Shown: piece by piece, positions 6,040-11,381 of the stretch
Layout of the letters: every line of letters starts with the position of its first letter
How positions within the stretch are numbered: position 1 is the stretch's first letter
Assembly: GCA_016256075.1 (NCBI GenBank)
Contig: SDVU01000683.1
Location: 1 to 11,381, forward strand
DNA: 11,381 nt
Origin: Dictyocoela muelleri
Lineage: Eukaryota; Microsporidia
Reading direction: 5' to 3'
Translations under genes and position numbers: made by a program
The notes under the pieces: model-generated
What the model saw: the letters and a program-made list of their open reading frames with translations, nothing else
Told to the model about the DNA's origin: nothing
Database searches by the model: none

Positions 6040-6850
6040 AGGCCGATCATTCATTTGTATTGTGACATTTGCTTTTGTGATACTTGCAGAATTTATGACT
6101 TGGTTTTTGTTCTTTATGTTTTTTATATTCATTGTTCATTAACGACTGTGTATTCTCGATGTTATTTTAATGCTCTTTTTTCTTATTGTTGGTTCGGTTT
6201 CGAGTTTTTGAGTAAAGATATCTTCTACCAATGAGATAGCTCGGTATATTTCCTATGTACTTGTTCGCTCTGACTTTAACATTTCTAGCTTGACACTTTT
6301 GCTAAACCATTGCGTATTACTATTTCAATTTTAATTTGGACAATATTGTAGGAAAAATTATGAAAAATGCCTAGTTTTTGTGACACCTCCTGTATTTTAT
6401 TGTAATATGCCTTGATTGTTATGGAGTCGTCTTGTCTTATGTTAGTCAATTGTTCGAAGTACTTTATTGATGCAGCTTTATTGTATTTCAATTCGCATAT
6501 CTTTGCGAAGAATTCTTCTGATGAATGCTCGGTACCGATACGGTGTTGTATATTGAGGTTGAAGATTTGGGTAATAGACACAGCTAAGACTTCCTCCTTC
6601 CAAATACACATTCAGGCTGTTTCTTTAATGATTGTGCTCCAATTATAAACAAATTTTTTAAATTTAGTTAAGTAAATTTATATGATGTTATATTTTTAAC
6701 CCGTTTTTGTAAAGATGACTGCAAAAGATGCTTGTTTTTCGTCGTATTCAACATATACGATGTTGTTGATATATTGTTCTACGGCTTGTATCTCATCAAT
6801 GAATAATGGGTATGAGCTAATAATGACGTCTCCTAAAGAGTGTGGGTGTA
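6040..6850 (-). pseudogene. Element 1 gag remnant with zinc-knuckle-like motif
   Basis: The 6285-6611 stretch gives a 108-residue gag-like peptide with FFAKICELKYNKAAS, RQDDSITIKAYYNKIQEV and GIFHNF, the pattern of the retrotrans_gag capsid domain. Upstream, 6699-6839 encodes 47 residues (FIDEIQAVEQYINNIVYV) typical of a gag N-terminal part. Downstream near 6045-6098, FCKYHKSKCHNTNE resembles the C-x2-H-x4-[CH]-x-T-x-E-C motif found near the end of many gypsy gags. A fossil fragment. Confidence 0.65.
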
Positions 6851-7099
6851 AAAGGTGTAATTAATAAAGTGAACATTATTTGGTAGAAAAAGAATTTATT
6901 TATTGCCTGGGGTATATAAACCCACATTTTATTTAAGTCTTTTTTATCAATTTTGGTTTCACTAAATTTCTCGAAATTTCGATTTTTTTATCAATTAATA
7001 ATTTTTGATATTTTTGATTAATTTAAGTTCTGATAATATTTCAAATGTATTATGATGCGCGTATGCAGCAATATCTTTTTCATTTTCCATATCTCGATC

Positions 7100-7490
7100 T
7101 TTTTTTATTCCATCGAAATATAAACACATTCTGCTTAAATTGTCAGCTTATACATTCAAATTTCGAGTTCTATGAATTATTTTAAGTCAAAAAAACTTAA
7201 TTTCTCCTCCATCTCATTATTCTTTTCTGATTATAATTATTCTTATCTTTATTTTATGTTATTGACGAATTATCAGTTATTATTGTAAAAACTTCACCAA
7301 TCAATAGTTATTCAAATTTTTCTAAAGCCCATATTATCGCCTATACTTCTCTTTCTTGGAAATCTATAATTTTTTTGAGTTTCATTTAAAACTCTTGATA
7401 TATAAGATATGGGTTTGTCTCCTTGCCTCAGAACTGCTCCTATACCATGATCAGATGCGTCTGTCTCAAGAATATAATTATTTCCCTGTT
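7100..7490 (-). pseudogene. Element 2 RNase H remnant
   Basis: TDASDHGIGAVLRQGDK near 7423-7475 is a near-perfect gypsy RNase H start, with the first catalytic aspartate in TDAS. PISYISRVL follows. ADNLSRMCLYF near 7115-7150 is the closing ADxLSR motif. A fossil fragment. Confidence 0.8.
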
Positions 7491-7779
7491 CTGATGATTT
7501 ATTTTTAATTTATTAGCCCACAACTTTTTCTTACTCCATTGAATAATTTTGTATTTGAATCCGTCTATTTGAATTTTTCTTCATGCAATATATTATATAA
7601 AGGTTTTAAAATTGTGTATAAGTTAGGAATAAAGATTATGTCAAAATTTATTAATCCTATAAATCCTCTAAGTTTTATTTTTGAATTCGGTATCGGAAAA
7701 TTCTGTATTCCTATTGTTATATCTAAAAGGGGTTTTATCTTGTTAAATGATATTCTAAAACCTAAGAAATTTACATCTT

Positions 7780-8330
7780 CCTTACAATAGATAGTTTGTC
7801 TCTATTTAATATTAATTCATAATCTTTCAATATCTGTAATCTGTATTGTTTTTTTTTACATGTTTCACAGCATTTTCACCAAATACTATTATATATCTAT
7901 ATAGCAAAAACAACTTTTCCCGATACGATTTTTTAAAATAATGTTGATACCTCTTTGGAATATTGCCGGACTATTTTTTAAACCCTGGGGCATTACAGTG
8001 AATTGTTTTGGTCTATTTAAGGATACAGAAAAGTAGATTTTTTCTCTATCTTTCCTCAAGATTTACATGAGAAAAAAAATCTTTAAGATCTATAATAGAA
8101 AAATATTTCATATTATTCAAAGATTGTATGATATCATCTATTCAGATAAAAAAAAATGTCTAAATTAACAAGATCGACAGTCTCCGAAAATCACAACAAA
8201 ACCCCAATAAGCCATTAGCTTTTTTTGCGTTTAACCACAGTGTTTTATCCCCAAAAGAACTTTCTTCAATTTTACCTTCTTTCTTTAATTTTTCTACTAA
8301 TTTCTAAATTCTTTTTTATCATTCCAATTC
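7780..8330 (-). pseudogene. Element 2 reverse transcriptase remnant
   Basis: In order on the minus strand: GFCCDFRRL near 8176-8205 (the RFCxDFRxLN block), MKYFSIIDLKD near 8080-8115 (first catalytic aspartate block), and VMPQGLKNSPAIFQRGIN near 7943-7996. CFCYIDI near 7895-7920 is at the catalytic YxDD position. All four fingers-palm blocks are in the right order and spacing. A fossil fragment. Confidence 0.85.
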
Positions 8331-8429
8331 CGAATATTTCTATGTTAACTGTTATTATTTTGTTTCCATTTGTAGGTATTTAACTAAAACAAGGAATTTA
8401 TTTACTTAAACGTTATTTTCAATATTAGT

Positions 8430-8540
8430 CTTTTATTTAGTTATAAGTTTGTCACCTATAAATAAATCTACTGGCCCTTTTTCTAAAATATGGATCAAAT
8501 CTAGGATCGTTTTATCTTTATAAATTATTTTAACATTATT
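8430..8540 (-). pseudogene. Element 2 protease C-terminal remnant
   Basis: The minus-strand reading KTILDLIHILEKGPVDLFIGDKL fits the end of a retropepsin-like domain, where GxxDLFIGxxxL-type wording replaces the ILGxDWL strand in some gypsy groups. The active-site aspartate block is not recognisable. A fossil fragment. Confidence 0.4.
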
Positions 8541-8899
8541 TTTCCAACAAAATAAATTTCTCGATTATTTAAAAGCGTTGCTTACTATTTGTAGTATAAT
8601 AATTTGATTTTGAAAAACTTTTTATTTAAAAGTTTAATGTCATGATTTTAAAACAAGATACTGTATGAATATACATTACATTTTAAAAACATTAATTTCA
8701 ACTTCATCTTCTCTCAATGAATTTTTATTAGATTTTTTATTAATAACCATATTATAGTTATCTTCTAATTTAACCTTACAATCAATTTTTTTATAGCCAT
8801 TTTATCCTAATCTAAAACATTATACTCACCTTTTATCATCTATAAAAGTTCTTTCCCTTTTATAAATAATTCTCATCGACTTTGAATTTTTCTTATATT

Positions 8900-9400
8900 C
8901 TTCAATTTTTTTAATATTTTGCGTTTAAAGATTGTTCTGATTGCTATATAATAGCATTTTATGTGTGGAATAGATAATTTTTGCCTTAAATTCTTTTTTA
9001 ACTTCATTTTCGTTTATATTTCTATCCATGGATATTAATTTATTTCTCTTTAAATATTATCTCATGTCTCTTCTCTAAATTTATTAAGATTCTCAATTCT
9101 TTTTGAAGTACAATAGTTAATGATAAAATGTCTCAAATAATCATAATCTTTTATCTAATTTTTATTTGCTATTTTGTAGAATAAACACTCTTGGAATTTA
9201 AAATCACTTTGTATTAGTACTGCTGTTATATTTTCTTTCATATTGATGTCCTGATATCCTCGAGTTGTTTCAAGGATAATAGTTTACTTTTTACTTCCTT
9301 CACAGTAATATTTTCAGAAAACATCTGTAATGTTGTGGCTACAAGTTCGGCTTCACTTCCTAGTGTAGCAATTTATACCTGTGTATTGTTATTCGGAGTG
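8900..9400 (-). pseudogene. Element 2 gag remnant
   Basis: About 40 continuous residues near 9235-9360 (including LQMFSENITVKEV and LSLKQLEDIR) look like a gag N-terminal helical region. YLRHFIINYC and ENLNKFREE near 9080-9165 look like the capsid part. Position upstream of protease and reverse transcriptase supports the assignment; motif support is weak. Confidence 0.45.
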
Positions 9401-9420
9401 TATTCATTGAAAATATAAAC

Positions 9421-10568
9421 ATCCTTTTTTTTCCTTGGTTTCTTTACTCACACGCTTTTAAGAAAATTTTGAGAAAACTTTACTTTTATTAGACATAAAA
9501 TTTATTAAAAAATTTCCTTATATATTTTATTTGAAACATTTCCCTATCTTTAAAGTTTTTGATTTGGTATATGAAACAAATTAGTTTTGATTTCTAATAT
9601 AACTCGAATTGTAACATAATACATCTACACAATAATTAAATACATAATGATTCACCATTGTATCCTGCAAATGATTACTTTTTTCGTTTTATATAATATT
9701 CTTATACACGAATAAGGAAATATTTTTATAAATAATTAAATCACCTAGATTTTATTTCGACAAGAATAAATTATCTGAATAAATTCAGATTAAGTTTTTT
9801 TACTTCCCATTGAAAATTAAATGGACTTGTGAAAACTATAAAATATATTTTAACCTGCGATTTAGTATGTTTATAACATCTATAAAATGAAAATAATTAA
9901 TTATTGATGTTTTAATATCGTTAAATCCTTAAAATTTGTCGTTTTTCAGAAATATATGTAAATTACACATTTTCAATATAATTTAAGTAAAAATAGTTTA
10001 TTTATTAAAAAAAATATGGGGAAGTAAATATACTTGATGCAAATATGGGGGGGGAGTAAATGACTCGATATAAGTCTACTTGAAGTTAAAAAGTTTTTGG
10101 ATTAAAATTATGAAAGTGGAAGCGATTATTGTTTTTCTTTTTTTTAAAAAAAGTTTTATTATTCATGACCTTCTACATTGGCTGCGGCAGTTACTCAGCT
10201 TTGCACTTAAAAAAAAATATTGTTTTTAATACATACAATATAAAACCTTAATATTTGATATTTTACAATATAAATATATAATATATACTATATTAATTTT
10301 AAACAAATAATAATAGTATCTTATCTGATAAAAAATAAGTGTTCATAAATTTTTTTGAAATCGAAATCATTTTAAAAAAATTATATTACAAACAAATTAA
10401 AAACAATTTTTAACTTATAATATTTATATTTTTAAATATTAACTTTATAATTATATCTTGTATAAATCAATTTTTTATTTTTAATGCGTATGTTTTATAA
10501 GGTTATATTTTTTCTTATAAAATATTTAATTTTAAATTTTAAATTATATATATTAGAATTTATTAAAA
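9421..10568. other. AT-rich DNA with no recognised gene
   Basis: There are no convincing coding frames or repeat-family matches. It may include the worn leader or LTR of element 2, but nothing supports this directly. A G-rich direct repeat at 10012-10068 and a GC-richer patch (CATTGGCTGCGGCAGTTACT near 10178-10197) are the only distinct features. Confidence 0.6.
10012..10068. repeat. Short direct repeat with G-run expansion
   Basis: AAATATGGGGAAGTAAAT (10012-10029) is repeated as AAATATGGGGGGGGAGTAAAT (10041-10061), and both are followed by an ACT-TGA/ACT-CGA-like ending. The offset is 29 bases. The eight-G run is the longest G tract in the window. It looks like a local duplication with later slippage. 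Confidence 0.6.
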
Positions 10569-10570
10569 TA

Positions 10571-11218
10571 GAGTGAATCCTCTCAATACGGGTTTCAACT
10601 CTGACTTTTTTAGGGCTTGGCCGGTATAAAAAAATTGCAGTCAAATAAATTATTTATAAAAATTAATGCAATTATTTTTTTTTTGTTCTTTGACATTTTT
10701 CGGACATATCAGGCTGTCTTTTTGTTATTTCCTTAATAAAATATTCCTTGACTAGATAAACGGTCTAAAAATTCTGAGGCGTTGCAAAAAAAATCTTATA
10801 AAGAGAAAACATAACCAAAAATCAAATTATGTTTTTGTTATTCAAAAGAAGTCTGTATAATTCTGATCATTGAGTAAAAATTTTCTTCTTTATTAGGCAT
10901 TTATTTTAAACAATTTCTTCGTGACTTCATTAAGAAAAAAGTTTTCATTGAAAAATTCAAGAAAAAATATGAGCAAAAATATTTGCTTATTGTATTAAAA
11001 TTATCTTTTTCTACTACTTTAAGACGTTTTAAAGCTATTTTAAATTTCCCTAACCATATTAAAAAAATTTTTGTAAAAAAAACGTTATTAAAAATTGTAT
11101 GGATTCGTTATTTGGGTCCATAAAGATATGGAATTCTCTTAAGAGTAAATTTTTCTTTAAATAACTGTTATTGACTAGAAATTGAAATTCGGATTTACCA
11201 TTATGAGAGGTTACACTG
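10571..11218. mobile_element. Candidate Tc1/mariner-pogo type DNA transposon relic, 648 bp
   Basis: The left end reads TA|GAGTGAATCCTCTCA (TA at 10569-10570). The reverse complement of the right end reads TA|CAGTGTAACCTCTCA (TA at 11219-11220), with 12 of 15 bases identical and a TA dinucleotide outside each end. CAGTG-AACCTC termini followed by ATAA-GG stretches and TA target duplication are known from pogo/Tigger-like members of the Tc1/mariner superfamily. The interior carries an open 81-codon frame (10878-11123). At 648 bp it is too short for an intact pogo transposase (usually above 400 residues), so it would be internally deleted or non-autonomous. Assignment rests on short inverted repeats in AT-rich DNA. 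Confidence 0.4.
10878..11123 (+). pseudogene. Open frame, possible transposase remnant
   Basis: An 81-codon frame runs from just after one stop (10875-10877) to the stop at 11121-11123 and has no ATG. It is lysine- and phenylalanine-rich (FLRDFIKKKVFIEKFKKKYE, later LRRFKAILNFPNHIKK). Such a basic helical stretch could be the C-terminal part of a pogo-type (DDE_1) transposase, but I see no catalytic motif. The opposite strand is also open over 10901-11107 (68 codons, with DNFNTISKYF), which could instead be a helix-turn-helix segment of a Merlin/IS1595-like transposase. Either way there is no start codon, and in this AT-rich background both could be chance. Confidence 0.2.
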
Positions 11219-11220
11219 TA

Positions 11221-11381
11221 TATTTAAATTAAATGGTATAAAACAATATCTGTATTTTATGAATCGAAATTTTTATATTGTATAAATTAAAAAATATTAT
11301 TTTCATTTAATATTTATATTGTATAAATTTAATATTTAATTGCTAATAACACAGTGGCGAGTAAATCATGATTTCATAAAT
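11221..11381. other. AT-rich right edge, no gene
   Basis: Nothing is supported. ACAGTGGCGAGTAAATCATG near 11351-11370 resembles the start of a Tc1-like terminal repeat, but the rest lies outside the window. Confidence 0.4.

Larger units (their letters stand above)
3740..6850 (-). mobile_element. Ty3/gypsy LTR retrotransposon relic, element 1
   Basis: A decayed Ty3/gypsy-type element reads right to left. In order on the minus strand it shows gag, a zinc-knuckle-like motif, protease, reverse transcriptase, RNase H, the integrase zinc-binding region and the beginning of the integrase core. This is the gypsy order (integrase last). It is broken many times and looks old. No LTR, primer-binding site or target-site duplication is recognisable. 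The integrase end is lost at about 3740, next to SINE-like copy C. Element 2 starts immediately beyond its gag end. The several short plus-strand frames across 4501-6648 are shadows. The domain wording is close to what I associate with microsporidian gypsy elements (inference from memory, not a search). Confidence 0.85.
6855..9420 (-). mobile_element. Ty3/gypsy LTR retrotransposon relic, element 2
   Basis: A second decayed Ty3/gypsy-type element on the minus strand, more AT-rich than element 1 and with different domain wording, so it is a separate lineage. It shows gag (about 8900-9400), the protease end (about 8450-8530), reverse transcriptase (about 7780-8330) and RNase H (about 7100-7490). 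Integrase is not recognisable, and element 1 begins at about 6850. It is heavily broken and old. No LTRs, primer-binding site or flanking duplication could be seen. The plus-strand frame at 7539-7790 is a shadow. MPQGLKNSPAIFQ and DASDHGIGAVLRQG wording suggests a microsporidian gypsy group (inference). Confidence 0.85.

Noticed and set aside
4501-6648. Plus-strand frames at 4501-4698, 5279-5467, 5995-6234 and 6412-6648, and one at 7539-7790
   Set aside because: Each is antisense to a recognisable piece of Ty3/gypsy element 1 or 2 and carries no motif of its own.
11351-11381. Start of a Tc1-like terminal inverted repeat (ACAGTGGCGAGTAAA)
   Set aside because: Only one end is inside the window and the match is short; it cannot be supported.
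1-11381. CRISPR array or bacterial operon
   Set aside because: There are no regularly spaced repeats and no ribosome-binding-site-led genes. The retroelements, Pol III boxes and composition are eukaryotic.

Overview
The window is very AT-rich eukaryotic DNA made almost wholly of mobile-element remains. Only one trace of a host gene is visible, the first 22 codons of a minus-strand gene cut by the left edge. A microsporidian source is my best guess. The host start codon has a CCCC run 5 to 8 bases upstream, like the CCC-type start-site motif described in Microsporidia. Both Ty3/gypsy relics have reverse transcriptase and RNase H wording that I associate with microsporidian elements (for example MPQGLKNSPAIFQ and DASDHGIGAVLRQG). 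An invertebrate host genome is not excluded.

Left part (1-3740): after the partial gene and a perfect 21-bp-arm hairpin at 95-140 comes a cluster of one short interspersed repeat family. By reading the window against itself I find three near full-length copies of about 430-460 bp: D (plus, about 166-612), A (minus, about 750-1192) and C (minus, 3269-3728). Each starts with a tRNA-like head and ends in a TA-rich tail. Copy C keeps an excellent Pol III A box and B box. A fourth, 5'-truncated relative, B (minus, 1205-1367), has a 15-bp perfect target-site duplication, a polyadenylation-like signal and a different T-rich tail. It shares about 50 bp with the 3' part of the others, including a small stem-loop with a compensatory base-pair change. 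Between A/B and C lie a 96-bp poly(A) tract, two unexplained GC/CpG-rich islands (1907-2012 and 2301-2363) and otherwise featureless AT-rich DNA.

Middle (3740-9420): two decayed Ty3/gypsy-type LTR retrotransposon relics lie in the same (minus) orientation, one behind the other. Element 1 (about 3740-6850) shows gag, a zinc-knuckle-like motif, protease, reverse transcriptase, RNase H and the beginning of integrase. Repeat copy C sits where its integrase core breaks off. Element 2 (about 6855-9420) is more AT-rich and belongs to a different lineage; it shows gag, protease end, reverse transcriptase and RNase H. No flanking LTRs could be recognised for either.

Right part (9420-11381): about 1.1 kb with nothing recognisable, then a 648-bp candidate DNA transposon relic (10571-11218). 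It has short terminal inverted repeats (12 of the first 15 bases match) flanked by TA on both sides, in the style of the Tc1/mariner-pogo superfamily, and encloses an unbroken 81-codon frame that may be a transposase remnant.

The main result is the tRNA-derived SINE-like family with a probable partner 3' end. If the host is microsporidian this would be unusual. All alignments were made by eye, so identities and outer boundaries are approximate.
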